Assembly: GCA_964036275.1 (NCBI GenBank)
Contig: OZ038438.1
Location: 15,173,720 to 15,237,719 of the forward strand
DNA length: 64,000 nucleotides
Reading direction: 5' to 3'
Origin: Litoditis marina
Lineage: Eukaryota; Nematoda; Chromadorea; Rhabditida; Rhabditidae
Shown here piece after piece: positions 1-13,239 of this stretch (its first letter is position 1; the number at the start of each line of letters is the position of its first letter). The position numbers and the translations under genes were made by a program. Below the pieces are notes generated by a model. That model was not told the origin of the DNA, did no database searches, and worked only from the letters and a program-made list of their open reading frames with translations.

Positions 1-229
1 GCTCACCCATGTCTAGTTCCAACATATCCACAAACAGTAATATCATTTGTGTCTAATTCTGTAATTCGATACGGCTGACATAGTTGCCAAACAAAACTTT
101 TTTTTAATTATTTTTTGTTCATTTTAGGTTCAATTCTCAGCGGTGATTTGATAACCTGGAAGAACTATCTGTCACTAAATCGGTGATTATGAAAACAGAA
201 GTTTCATAGCATAATGTTCGTGCACTCTA

Positions 230-483
230 GTGATTATCAGGTTTCCATTCACAGCTATTTATTCGAGTAATGCTCTAATCTCGTAATGATCGTGGAGGAC
301 TCTCTGAGTATTTACTGGCAATTCGAGAAAACCGATAAACTACAGAGTGACACCAGTAGAACTGTTATCACATTCGTTACAGGACATCTCGGCTTATCAA
401 CACAGTTTATGAGATGAGATGTCACTCAGCACAACTCCTGCGAGCATATAAGCCACCAATAAGCTCTCGTATCACTCGTTGGC
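230..483 (+). promoter_or_regulatory. Vitellogenin promoter with GATA-type sites and TATA box
   Basis: A TATA-like TATAAG sits at 447-452, about 32 bases before the start codon, implying a very short leader as in C. elegans vit genes. Upstream are TTATCAG (234-240, reverse complement of CTGATAA, the vitellogenin promoter element VPE2) and TTATCA cores at 366-370 and 394-399, plus GATAA near 334. In C. elegans such TGATAA sites bind the intestinal GATA factor ELT-2. The sites are visible; their use here is inferred from that family knowledge. Confidence 0.6.
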
Positions 484-3400
484 ATGAAGTTCTTCTTCGC
501 CCTCTTGGGTGTAGCCCTCGCGTCCCACTCTTCTCTGCCTATCGGCCGTCCTCTGACTCCTCGCAAGGAGTTCCGTTTCCTCTACGAAGGATCTATCCTA
601 TCCGGACTCCCCATTCCCACTGAGAACTCTATCACTCGCCTCCAAGCCAATGTCATTCTCCAGACCGTTGATGATCGTACGGCCCTCTTGAAAATCGACA
701 ACTTCCGTATTGCCTCCAGCCATTCGCTAGACAACGTAAAGTTTGTTCCTCTTGACGAGCTGGAGCAACGTGATCTGGCTCGCGAACACGAGACCCTCAT
801 TCAGCTGCCGGTGAAGTTCCACTTCAAGAGCGGTCTGGTATCTGATCTGCAGTTCACTTCCGAAGAGCAAGCATGGTCGGCAAACATCAAGCGATCAATC
901 ATCAACATGCTCCAATTGAACCTTGAAAAGGTTGGACGTGACCACGAAAAGCTGTTGGATTCCGACATCGAAAAGATGAACGACTTCTTCACCGTGTTCG
1001 AGAAGACAATTGAAGGAGATTGTGAGGTCGCCTACACTGTCACCTCGGAGACAGAGAAGACCTTGGTCACCAAATCCGTCAACTTCGAGGAGTGCAGTCG
1101 CCGTTCCGATATCAAATACAATCTCCGATTCTCGTCCGAGTGTCCTGACTGCGAGCAGACCAAGATTGTTGTACCTCAGACTATCTACAATTATGTTCTC
1201 GAGAACGAAATGCTGAAGGAAACCGAGGTCCGCTCTCTTTACACAGTTACTCTCAAGGATGAATCCGTCATGAAGACTGAAGTTCGTGCTCATCTCACGC
1301 TCATCAAGACTACCGATATCACTCGTGAAATCGAAACACCCAGAGGAGACAAGCAGGAACTTATCTACTCTACCGAATGGGAAGAAATGGTTGAGCGATT
1401 TTTCAAGAACGGAGACGCTGTTGAAAACATGCCTTTCGAAGACAACACCGATAGATTCGTTCTCGTGAAAGATATCGTTCGCGAAATTACTCGCCTCGAA
1501 GAGAACACGCCAGAGACTGTCCATCTGTTGGCTCGACTTGTCCGGGTGCTCCGAATGAGCTCGAAGTCGCAACTGAAACAGATTCGTGACGATCTTTATG
1601 TAAAGGAGGAAATCAAAGTACAGAGCATCATCGAAAACGCGTTCGCCATTGCTGGAACCAAGAACACCATCGAGCAGTTGATCAGTATGTTCGAGATGGA
1701 ACTGATTTCCCCCATCAAGGCCAGTGTTCTACTGAAATCCGTGCAGGAAACCCCTTTCTCATCTGAGAAGATTGTCGATCTCATCCATCAATTTGCTCTG
1801 TCTGACATTTGCCGTCGTTCGTCTGTCCTGGAACAGTCTGCTTGGCTCACATTCGGATCCCTCGTTCGCGGAATTTCATATCCCTCAATGGAAAGTCATA
1901 TGATCAAGGAACACTCTCTGACTATCAAGAACAAGTTTGTTCACATCATGAAGAAGCACCTGGAAATGGCAGACACAGTCTACGAGAAGGTTCTCGCCAT
2001 CAAGACTCTGGCTAATGCCGCCGTTGACGTTTCCGTTTCCGTGTTGGAAAAAGTTATCTTGAACAAGAAGGAACACACTTTGGTGCGAATGGAAGCAATC
2101 GATGCTCTCCGTATGTTCAGTGAACAGATGCCACGCAAGATCCAGCGACTTCTGATGCCCGTCTACTCCAACCGTCTCGAGCTTCCTGAGATCCGCATGG
2201 CTGCTCTCGCTCAACTTCTCCACTCCAAACCTTCTCAGGTTCTTCTTTCCCAGATTGTCGTTCGCATGGAGCGTGAATCGAACAAACAGGTGGCTGTCTT
2301 CACATACCACATGTTGAACACTCTGGTTCAATCCACCAACCCTTGCCACAGAAGCATTTCTGCAGATCTGACTGTTCTTCTCCGCCTGACCCGTTTCCAA
2401 CCCGATCAACGCGTCCTATCAACATTCGTCAACCTGCCTCTTTTCTCTGAATACTTGCTGTCTGGAGCAAACATCAACTTCGCCTCTGTGTTCGGAACCA
2501 ACTCTGTCTTCCCGAAGGAGTTAATGACATCTCTTGAAACAGTATTCGCCGGAAACTGGAACAAGAACCTCGTTCAAGCAGGACTAACCCAGCAAAACAT
2601 TGAGAAACTCATCACCAAACTCATCAGCAAGTTCACCAAGATGGAGAGAGATCAAACTCTGATTCGTGGACGCCGTGTGCAACACTCGCTCTCTTTGTTG
2701 AAGGATCTCGCCCGTAAAATGAACATCCGTGTTCGCGAGACTGTGTCTGAGGAGCCTCACATGATGCTCTATTTCCGCTACAAGCAGATGGACTTTGCTG
2801 TACTGCCCATGAATGAGAACATTCTCGATGACCTCATCGAGAAGTACATTGGTAGCGGACGTTTGGACATGACCATGATCGAGAAATTGTTGAATTTCAA
2901 ACCAGAATTCGAGTTCACTCATGCCGCTTTCTTCATCGAGAGCACCAACAAACTCCCCACTACTCTTGGACTTCCTTTCACCATCTCCATCATGGTTCCA
3001 ACTGTTATCTCCGCAAAGGGAGAACTCTCTCTCGAGAAGATCTCTTATGGTGTTCGTGCTCGTCTCGACACCACACCTTCTGTTGCATCTACTGTGGTTT
3101 ATCGTATGAGACTGTGGTCCCCTATTTTCGAGCAGGGAATCAAACTTCTCCGCACTCACCAAATTAACACGCCTGTCAATGTCAAAATTGAAGTCACTTA
3201 CAAAAAGGAGCTCGAGATCAACTTCGTCTATGTGGTTCCCAAACAGGAAACGACACTTTTCCACATTACTTCTCGCCCGGTTGCTTTCCTTCGCTTTTTC
3301 GACATGAAGAACATCAACCGATACGTGGAGGCGGAAGAAAAGACCCTTGTTCTGCCTAACTGGGAACACATCAGCCACGACGTTGAGCACAAATACGAGA

Positions 3401-6032
3401 TCGCCGGACTTATCATGGTATTCCGTGGCAACTACTTCAACCAATGGACAATGCAAAACGTTATCATGGGAGAACAGGAACTGACACTGATCATGAAACC
3501 TATTGACAGACAATTCAACGAAATCCGTACTCGTTTTGTTGTGGAATCCATCAAGAATGGTCGCATTGAAACACCGAAGATCAACCAAATGTTCGAAACC
3601 GAGTTTGAGACTACCGAAAATGACTATGATCTGCGCGACGAGACCGTTCGTCGGGAACATGTTCACAAAATGGCTCGTGAGATGAAGTTGGACAATGGAT
3701 ACAAACACCGTATGTCACTCATCGTAGAGAATTCTGAACTCAAGACCGAGATGGAACTCCGCACCGAGTGCGAGAGCAACTTGAAATTCTGCCGTTTCAT
3801 GATTGATGCTCTCCGTCCCGCTGTCAACAACGGAAATCGCGACTGGAAACTCAAGTCCCTTCTGGAAGTAGTTCTGCCAGAGACTGTGTCGTCTTTGACT
3901 CAGCTGAAGGAGCAGAAACACCGCGAAATTCAAGTTCTTTTCGAGAACAAGTGGGGATCTGAAGACATCAATGAGCTGACTCTAAAAATGCAACTGGAAC
4001 AGGACAAGAATCAGAGAAACCTGATCCGTTTGGTTGACAAAGAAATCCGAGGAATCCCTGCCTACGAACTGCTGTTCGAGGCTGCTCGTCTGAACCAATT
4101 GAAGGCTGTTGCTGAATACGAACTCACCTCAGTAAACCAGATCTTCTTCACTCGTGTCTTCGACATGCTCAAGACCTACACTTTCTGGCAAAACCAACTG
4201 AAGCAGTTGGAGAGCGAGCCCCGTCGCGTCTTCTTTGTTCTTTCCGTTGAACCCACTACCTCGCGATTGGCCAATCTCACTATCCAGACACCCACGGAAA
4301 GACTTCGCATGTACAACATTGCCATGCCGGTCGTTCTGCCCACCATCGCACGTGTGCCAAAGAATCTTGTCCTGAACACTCTTTACAAGAAAGCAGCATG
4401 TGAAGTCAAGAGTACTAAAATCAGCACCTTTGACGAAGTGATCTACCGCGTCCCGCTCACCACTTGCTACTCGGTTGTAGCCAAGGACTGTTCCGAAGAG
4501 CCCAAGTTTGCTGTTCTCGTCAAGAAAATCAGCAAACGCGGAGAAGAAAAGGTGAGTTCTATTTTCGTATCCAAAGACGAACTGTTCCTGTCAAAACGAT
4601 AACAGTATTGACTTATTACAGAGAGTCAAGATCATCAAGGACGACATTGTCTACGAGATGGAAATGGTCGATGAAGAACTGAAGCTGATTGTCAACGAAA
4701 AAACTATCCATCAGAGCGAGTTCGCCATCTACAAGTTAGTTCCAATAATCAATTATGACACCCTTTTCTCTTGAAATACTTAGATTAACAATAACCATCA
4801 ACTTTCAGCGTGGAGAAACTTTCTGACAGTGTATTCCTGATTGATCTCGATGACCTGACAGTTCATTTCGATGGCTATACCGTGAAGGTTATGCTCTCTG
4901 AGTCCTTCAAACACAAACAGTGTGGACTCTGCGGACATTTCGATAATGTGGTATGTTAACAGAAAATATCACACGGTAATCACTGGCCTCCCTCACTTTC
5001 TAAAAACCAACACTCTCAATTACATATGTACAAAAGTCTCTTCAGCGTAACAGGCTCACGAGTGTTTAGATGTGCTTCTTAGATCCAAACCTTTGCGAAA
5101 ACTACCCAAAAACAACGAATAACATCGGCACAATGGTCATATACATTATAATTCGTTTTCAGATCAGAAACGATTTCCGTAATTCCCTGGACGAGGAAAC
5201 CAACAACATTGAGGAGTTCCACCGTTCTTTCATTGTAAAGCACGAGGTTGGTGTTCATCCTAAACAAAATTACAGTGTCACCTTCCGATAACTGGAGCAT
5301 TGACAACCATATTTATCTCGACTTTGAAACTTCAGAAATTTGATTTGCAGGATTGCTCTATGGATGAGGAGCTTCTTTCTGAGAAGAAAAACTACAACAC
5401 CATCGACTATTCGTACGATACCGAAAATCTCAGTGTCACCGAGAAAATGAACAAGTTCGCCAGAGTGAGCAAGAAGAACTCCGTCGGAGATGATTACGTG
5501 GAGTACTACACCGAACAGACAGGTTAGTACCCACCACCACTCAATATTCATTCAGTTCACTTCAAATGGATTTGTGCGGCTGTCTCTTGACTGCCGTACA
5601 GATATTCCTTATACTATTGTATCTTATTTTTCAAATATGGAATTTGTGTCACAATTCGGTCCACACTGCAATTTAACTTCAGAGCCCGTAGAGAAGAACC
5701 GTGTTGTGGAATTTTCTCACAGAGTTTGCTTCTCCATGGAACCAGTTTTGGAGTGTCCCAAACACATGATTTCTGGACGTGCAACTGAAAAGAAGGTACA
5801 CATTTTATAAAAACTGTCAATATTGTTTGTTCTGTTTGGGTGCAGTTTGTCAACCTTGGTCGATTGTCTAAAACCATTTTTATCCTAGGTTCGTTTCACT
5901 TGTCTTCCCCGTCACGTGCCGGAAGCCCGCCGTCTGTTGGCTACTGTTCGTAGACAATCCGTCACCATCACCGACCTTCCTGTTTCCTTCGTTGAGAACA
6001 TTCTTGTTCCTCAATCTTGCGAAGTGTATTGA
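484..6032 (+). CDS. Vitellogenin (YP170 type), tandem copy A
   Basis: Yolk lipoprotein precursor, in nematodes made in the intestine, secreted and taken up by oocytes. Exons: 484-4551, 4622-4734, 4809-4950, 5163-5246, 5351-5522, 5683-5795, 5889-6032; all junctions are GT-AG and in phase, giving 1,611 aa, the usual vitellogenin length. Residues 1-13 form a signal peptide (MKFFFALLGVALA). The lipovitellin/lipid-transport N-terminal domain covers roughly residues 25-700 and the middle beta-sheet domain follows. A von Willebrand factor type D domain begins near 1300 and carries the CGLCG motif around 1434. The 4-kb first exon is highly codon-biased, which leaves long spurious frames on the opposite strand. 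It resembles C. elegans vit-3/4/5, but I cannot assign a one-to-one orthologue. It differs from copy B at about 13 residues. Confidence 0.96.
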
Positions 6033-7165
6033 ACACCTCTAATCTACAATGTGTTAATTGAATGATAATAAAATTGCAATGCTATATCTGTACTAAACTG
6101 CTTTTCATTTCTCAAGAACGGGTTAATGAGCCCCACAAATTGAATGGTCTACAAAACCAACTTGACAGTTTGAAAAAAATTGACTCATCTCGAAAATGCC
6201 CTCCTGTTGTCGAATAAAATGACATGGTTGGGTTTGAGAGCTCCCTGATAGTTAACATGTAAAAAGAGAATCAATCATGATAAGACCCTGGTATTTTCTA
6301 TTCATAAAAACATAAATAATTATCGCATAAATAAAAGCACACTGACAGTTTCGGAATCTGTACAGTTTGTCGAAAAATTGTGTGCTGCGTAAACTCAGAT
6401 GTTGGCAGACATTAATTGTTTATAGCAGGCAATAATGGAAGTTACTATTTCTCATGGATTCCGAGAAACTAGCTAAACAAGCATACTTCTGAACATGAAA
6501 AAAACCATGATTATCCATTTAGTCTTTAAGCCTGTGCCTTTCTCAGGTTTCACGCTAATTGAACTTGATTGCTAATTCATTTTTGTGGATTCAGTTTTTA
6601 CATTAAACACTGACCTCACTCACGTTTAAACATGTGTGTCGTTGTTCATATTATAAACACTTGATGAAACATCAAATGGCAGGTAAATCGAAAAGCTAAA
6701 TTGAGTGCTAATCCACTAATTTTTGCTTAAGTTTCGCTCCGTGATTAAGTGATTAAACGTTCGACCTGTGAATCGAGTAAATTCGTAGTGGGAGCAGAAT
6801 AATTTTTCCATCTTTCATACGTGGTGCGGTTACTTCGTGAATACATACCGCGCAGATATTGGTTGTCACAACTTCATCACAGAATGGAAAGCTAGTTTAG
6901 GTACTCCGGGGTACCTAAACATAACGTTGCGCAAGCCAAAACAGACAAAAATATGTGAACCGTATGCAAATAAGGTTTGTTAGTGTGACTAAAAAAAATA
7001 TATATCAGTTTCTCTTGAGCAGCTTTTTCATATAAACTTTCCTTTCAGTCCCTTTAACATTGAGAAATGAGCTCCGAAAATACAGTGGTTAGCTGTCGCA
7101 CGATACGGGTGCGATCCCCGCTCGCCGGGGTGTCAGTCTGGCGGACCACGTGAGCTGGTAACAAA
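6033..7165. other. Intergenic spacer between the two vitellogenin genes
   Basis: Contains the 3' end and polyadenylation signal of copy A, then about 1 kb of AT-rich sequence. There is no open frame with coding character. It is not repeated after copy B. The distal end holds a tRNA-like GC-rich stretch, listed separately. Confidence 0.7.
7076..7135 (+). repeat. tRNA-like sequence, possible SINE relic
   Basis: AGTGGTTAGC (7084-7093) resembles a pol III A box/D-arm, and GGGTGCGATCCCCG (7107-7120) resembles a B box (canonical GGTTCGATCCC with one mismatch). No complete cloverleaf can be folded by eye, so it is not called as a tRNA. It lies just before the point where copy B starts to match the window's first base. 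Confidence 0.3.
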
Positions 7166-7396
7166 GCTCACCCATGTCTAGTTCCAACATATCCACAAAA
7201 AACAGTAATATCATTTGTGTCTAATTCTGTAATTCGATACGGCTGACATAGTTGCCAAACAAAACTTTTTTTAATTATTTTTTGTTCATTTTAGGTTCAA
7301 TCCTCAGCGATGATTTGATAACCTGGAAGAACTATCTGTCACTAACGCGGTGATTATGAAAACAGAAGTTTCATAGCATAATGTTCGTGCACTCTA

Positions 7397-7650
7397 GTGA
7401 TTATCAGGTTTCCATTCACAGCTATTTATTCGAGTAATGCTCTAATCTCGTAATGATCGTGGAGGACTCTCTGAGTATTTACTGGCAATTCGAGAAAACC
7501 GATAAACTACAGAGTGACACCAGTAGAACTGTTATCACATTCGTTACAGGACATCTCGGCTTATCAACACAGTTTATGAGATGAGATGTCACTCAGCACA
7601 ACTCCTGCGAGCATATAAGCCACCAATAAGCTCTCGTATCACTCGTTGGC
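7397..7650 (+). promoter_or_regulatory. Vitellogenin copy B promoter
   Basis: Retains the elements of copy A: TTATCAG at 7401-7407, TTATCA cores at 7532-7537 and 7561-7566, and a TATAAG box about 32 bases before the start codon. Both genes are therefore expected to share intestinal GATA-factor control; this is inferred from C. elegans. Confidence 0.6.
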
Positions 7651-10600
7651 ATGAAGTTCTTCTTCGCCCTCTTGGGTGTAGCCCTCGCGGCCCACTCTTC
7701 TCTGCCTATCGGCCGTCCTCTGACTCCTCGCAAGGAGTTCCGTTTCCTCTACGAAGGATCTATCCTATCCGGACTCCCCATTCCCACTGAGAACTCTATC
7801 ACTCGCCTCCAAGCCAATGTCATTCTCCAGACCGTTGATGATCGTACGGCCCTCTTGAAAATCGACAACTTCCGTATTGCCTCCAGCCATTCGCTAGACA
7901 ACGTAAAGTTTGTTCCTCTTGACGAGCTGGAGCAACGTGATCTGGCTCACGAACACGAGACCCTCATTCAGCTGCCGGTGAAGTTCCACTTCAAGAGCGG
8001 TCTGGTATCTGATCTGCAGTTCACTTCCGAAGAGCAAGCATGGTCGGCAAACATCAAGCGATCAATCATCAACATGCTCCAATTGAACCTTGAAAAGGTT
8101 GGACGTGACCACGAAAAGCTGTTGGATTCCGACATCGAAAAGATGAACGACTTCTTCACCGTGTTCGAGAAGACAATTGAAGGAGATTGTGAGGTCGCCT
8201 ACACTGTCACCTCGGAGACAGAGAAGACCTTGGTCACCAAATCCGTCAACTTCGAGGAGTGCAGTCGCCGTTCCGATATCAAATACAATCTCCGATTCTC
8301 GTCCGAGTGTCCTGACTGCGAGCAGACCAAGATTGTTGTACCTCAGACTATCTACAATTATGTTCTCGAGAACGAAATGCTGAAGGAAACCGAGGTCCGC
8401 TCTCTTTACACAGTTACTCTCAAGGATGAATCCGTCATGAAGACTGAAGTTCGTGCTCATCTCACGCTCATCAAGACTACCGATATCACTCGTGAAATCG
8501 AAACACCCAGAGGAGACAAGCAGGAACTTATCTACTCTACCGAATGGGAAGAAATGGTTGAGCGATTTTTCAAGAACGGAGACGGTGTTGAAAACATGCC
8601 TTTCAAAGACAACACCGATAGATTCGTTCTCGTGAAAGATATCGTTCGCGAAATTACTCGCCTCGAAGAGAACACGCCAGAGACTGTCCATCTGTTGGCT
8701 CGACTTGTCCGGGTGCTCCGAATGAGCTCGAAGTCGCAACTGAAACAGATTCGTGACGACCTTTATGTAAAGGAGGAAATCAAAGTACAGAGCATCATCG
8801 AAAACGCGTTCGCCATTGCTGGAACCAAGAACACCATCGAGCAGTTGATCAGTATGTTCGAGATGGAACTGATTTCCCCCATCAAGGCCAGTGTTCTACT
8901 GAAATCCGTGCAGGAAACCCCTTTCTCATCTGAGAAGATTGTCGATCTCATCCATCAATTTGCTCTGTCTGACATTTGCCGTCGTTCGTCTGTCCTGGAA
9001 CAGTCTGCTTGGCTCACATTCGGATCCCTCGTTCGCGGAATTTCATATCCCTCAATGGAAAGTCATATGATCAAGGAACACTCTCTGACTATCAAGAACA
9101 AGTTTGTTCACATCATGAATAAGCACCTGGAAATGGCAGACACAGTCTACGAGAAGGTTCTCGCCATCAAGACTCTGGCTAATGCCGCCGTTGACGTTTC
9201 CGTTTCCGTGTTGGAGAAAGTTATCTTAAACAAGAAGGAACACACTTTGGTGCAAATGGAAGCAATCGATGCTCTCCGTATGTTCAGTGAACAGATGCCA
9301 CGCAAGATCCAGCGACTTCTGATGCCCGTCTACTCCAACCGTCTCGAGCTTCCTGAGATCCGCATGGCTGCTCTCGCTCAACTTCTCCACTCCAAACCTT
9401 CTCAGGTTCTTCTTTCCCAGATTGTCGTTCGCATGGAGCGTGAATCGAACAAACAGGTGGCTGTCTTCACATACCACATGTTGAACACTCTGGTTCAATC
9501 CACCAACCCTTGCCACAGAAGCATTTCTGCAGATCTGACTGTTCTTCTCCGCCTGACCCGTTTCCAACCCGATCAACGCGTCCTATCAACATTCGTCAAC
9601 CTGCCTCTTTTCTCTGAATACTTGCTGTCTGGAGCAAACATCAACTTCGCCTCTGTGTTCGGAACCAACTCTGTCTTCCCGAAGGAGTTAATGACATCTC
9701 TTGAAACAGTATTCGCCGGGAACTGGAACAAGAACCTCGTTCAAGCAGGACTAACCCAGCAAAACATTGAGAAACTCATCACCAAACTCATCAGCAAGTT
9801 CACCAAGATGGAGAGAGATCAAACTCTGATTCGTGGACGCCGTGTGCAACACTCGCTCTCTTTGTTGAAGGATCTCGCCCGTAAAATGAACATCCGTGTT
9901 CGCGAGACTGTGTCTGAGGAGCCTCACATGATGCTCTATTTCCGCTACAAGCAGATGGACTTCGCTGTACTGCCCATGAATGAGAACATTCTCGATGACC
10001 TCATCGAGAAGTACATTGGTAGCGGACGTTTGGACATGACCATGATCGAGAAATTGTTGAATTTCAAACCAGAATTCGAGTTCACTCATGCCGCTTTCTT
10101 CATCGAGAGCACCAACAAACTCCCCACTACTCTTGGACTTCCTCTCACCATCTCCATCATGGTACCAACTGTTATCTCCGCAAAGGGAGAACTCTCTCTC
10201 GAGAAGATCTCTTATGGTGTTCGTGCTCGTCTCGACACCACACCTTCTGTTGCATCTACTGTGGTTTATCGTATGAGACTGTGGTCCCCTATTTTCGAGC
10301 AGGGAATCAAACTTCTCCGCACTCACCAAATTAACACTCCTGTCAATGTCAAAATTGAAGTCACTTACAAAAAGGAGCTCGAGATCAACTTCGTCTATGT
10401 GGTTCCCAAACAGGAAACAACACTTTTCCACATTACTTCTCGCCCGGTTGCTTTCCTTCGCTTTTTCGACATGAAGAACATCAACCGATACGTGGAGGCG
10501 GAAGAAAAGACCCTTGTTCTGCCTAACTGGGAACACATCAGCCACGACGTTGAGCACAAATACGAGATCGCCGGACTTATCATGGTATTCCGTGGCAACT

Positions 10601-13198
10601 ACTTCAACCAATGGACAATGCAAAACGTTATCATGGGAGAACAGGAACTGACACTGATCATGAAACCTATTGACAGACAATTCAACGAAATCCGTACTCG
10701 TTTTGTTGTGGAATCCATCAAGAATGGTCGCATTGAAACACCGAAGATCAACCAAATGTTCGAAACCGAGTTTGAGACTACCGAAAATGACTATGATCTG
10801 CGCGACGAGACCGTTCGTCGGGAACATGTTCACAAAATGGCTCGTGAGATGAAGTTGGACAATGGATACAAACACCGTATGTCACTCATCGTCGAGAATT
10901 CTGAACTCAAGACCGAGATGGAACTCCGCACCGAGTGCGAGAGCAACTTGAAATTCTGCCGTTTCATGATTGATGCTCTCCGTCCCGCTGTCAACAACGG
11001 AAATCGCGACTGGAAACTCAAGTCCCTTCTGGAAGTAGTTCTGCCAGAGACTGTGTCGTCTTTGACTCAGCTGAAGGAGCAGAAACACCGCGAAATTCAA
11101 GTTCTTTTCGAGAACAAGTGGGGATCTGAAGACATCAATGAGCTGACTCTAAAAATGCAACTGGAACAGGACAAGAATCAGAGAAACCTGATCCGTTTGG
11201 TTGACAAAGAAATCCGAGGAATCCCTGCCTACGAACTGCTGTTCGAGGCTGCTCGTCTGAACCAATTGAAGGCTGTTGCTGAATACGAACTCACCTCAGT
11301 AAACCAGATCTTCTTCACTCGTGTCTTCGACATGCTCAAGACCTACACTTTCTGGCAAAACCAACTGAAGCAGTTGGAGAGCGAGCCCCGTCGCGTCTTC
11401 TTTGTTCTTTCCGTTGAACCCACTACCTCGCGATTGGCCAATCTCACTATCCAGACACCCACGGAAAGACTTCGCATGTACAACATTGCCATGCCGGTCG
11501 TTCTGCCCACCATCGCACGTGTGCCAAAGAATCTTGTCCTGAACACTCTTTACAAGAAAGCAGTATGTGAAGTCAAGAGTACTAAAATCAGCACCTTCGA
11601 CGAAGTGATCTACCGCGTCCCGCTCACCACTTGCTACTCGGTTGTTGCCAAGGACTGTTCCGAAGAGCCCAAGTTTGCTGTTCTCATCAAGAAAATCAGC
11701 AAACGCGGAGAAGAAAAGGTGAGTTCTATTTTCGTATCCAAAGACGAACTGTTCCTGTCAAAACGATAACAGTATTGACTTATTACAGAGAGTCAAGATC
11801 ATCAAGGACGACATTGTCTACGAGATGGAAATGGTCGATGAAGAACTGAAGCTGATTGTCAACGAAAAAACTATCCATCAGAGCGACTTCGCCATCTACA
11901 AGTTAGTTCCAACAATCAATTATGACACCTTTTTCTCTCGAAATACTTAGATTAACAATAACCATCAACTTTCAGCGTGGAGAAACTTTCTGACAGTGTA
12001 TTCCTGATTGATCTGGATGACCTGACAGTTCATTACGATGGCTATACCGTGAAGGTTATGCTCTCTGAGTCCTTCAAACACAAACAGTGTGGACTTTGCG
12101 GACATTTCGATGACGTGGTATGTTAACAGAAAATATCACACGGTAATCACTGGCCTCCCTCACTTTCTAAAAACCAACACTCTCAATTACATATGTACAA
12201 AAGTCTCTTCAGCGTAACAGGCTCACGAGTGTTCAGATGTGCTTCTTAGAACCAAACCTTTGCGAAAACTACCCAAAAACAACGAATAACATCGGCACAA
12301 TGGTATATACATTATAATTCGTTTTCAGATCAGAAACGATTTCCGTAATTCCCTGGACGAGGAAACCAACAACATTGAGGAGTTCCACCGTTCTTTCATT
12401 GTAAAGCACGAGGTTGGTGTTCATCCTAAACAAAATTACAGTGTCACCTTCCGATAACTGGAGCATTGACAACCATATTTATCTCGACTTTGAAACTTCA
12501 GAAATTTGATTTGCAGGATTGCTCTATGGATGAGGAGCTTCTTTCTGAGAAGAAAAACTACAACACCATGGACTATTCGTACGATACCGAAAATCTCAGT
12601 GTCACCGAGAAAATGAACAAGTTCGCCAGAGTGAGCAAGAAGAACTCCGTCGGAGATGATTACGTGGAGTACTACACCGAACAGACAGGTTAGTACCCAC
12701 CACCACTCAATATTCATTCAGTTCACTTCAAATGGATTTGTGAGGCTGTCTCTTGACTGCCGTACAGATATTCCTTATATTATTGTTTCGTATTTTTCAA
12801 ATATGGAGTTTGTGTCACAATTCGGTCCACACTGCAATTTAACTTCAGAGCCCGTAGAGAAGAACCGTGTTGTGGAATTTTCTCACAGAGTGTGCTTCTC
12901 CATGGAACCAGTTTTGGAGTGTCCCAAACACATGATTTCTGGACGTGCAACTGAAAAGAAGGTACACATTTTATAAAAACTGTCAATATTGTTTGTTCTG
13001 TTTGGGTGCAGTTTGTCAACCTTGGTCGATTGTCTAAAACCATTTTTAACCTAGGTTCGTTTTACTTGTCTTCCCCGTCACGTGCCGGAAGCCCGCCGTC
13101 TGTTGGCTACTGTTCGTAGACAATCCGTCACCATCACCGACCTTCCTGTTTCCTTCGTTGAGAACATTCTTGTTCCTCAATCTTGCGAAGTGTATTGA
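7651..13198 (+). CDS. Vitellogenin (YP170 type), tandem copy B
   Basis: Exons: 7651-11718, 11789-11901, 11976-12117, 12329-12412, 12517-12688, 12849-12961, 13055-13198; 1,611 aa with the same signal peptide, lipid-transport region and C-terminal VWD domain as copy A. Visible changes relative to copy A include S14A, an R-to-H change near residue 100, A-to-G and E-to-K near 312-320, K-to-N and R-to-Q near 490-535, F-to-L near 833, A-to-V near 1310, and E-to-D, F-to-Y and N-to-D in the VWD region. No stop or frameshift is seen, so both copies look functional. The polyadenylation signal is at 13233-13238. Similarity of the introns indicates a very recent duplication or ongoing gene conversion. 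Confidence 0.96.
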
Positions 13199-13239
13199 AC
13201 ACCTCTAATCTAGAATGTGTTAATTGAATGATAATAAAG

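Larger units (their letters stand above)
1..6072 (+). repeat. Tandem gene-sized duplication, copy A
   Basis: From the first base to the polyadenylation signal AATAAA (6067-6072) this segment matches 7166-13238 almost base for base, including the promoter, all exons and all introns, with only scattered substitutions and small indels (offset 7165-7167). Identity stops abruptly after AATAAA: copy A continues with ATTGCAATG and copy B with GCTGGC. The left boundary lies outside the window, so the unit could extend further or a third copy could precede it. Confidence 0.95.
7166..13238 (+). repeat. Tandem gene-sized duplication, copy B
   Basis: Matches 1-6072 through promoter, exons and introns. 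Small indels (for example CACAAAAAACAG versus CACAAACAG near the left end, and a one-base loss in intron 3 near 12305) change the offset by a base or two. The right end coincides with the polyadenylation signal. Confidence 0.95.

Noticed and set aside
2584..3708. 374-codon open frame antisense to vitellogenin A (and 9751-10875 in copy B)
   Set aside because: Shadow of the codon-biased vitellogenin frame; identical in both copies, with no independent start context or family similarity. The same applies to 895-1572, 1885-2409, 8062-8739 and 9226-9576.
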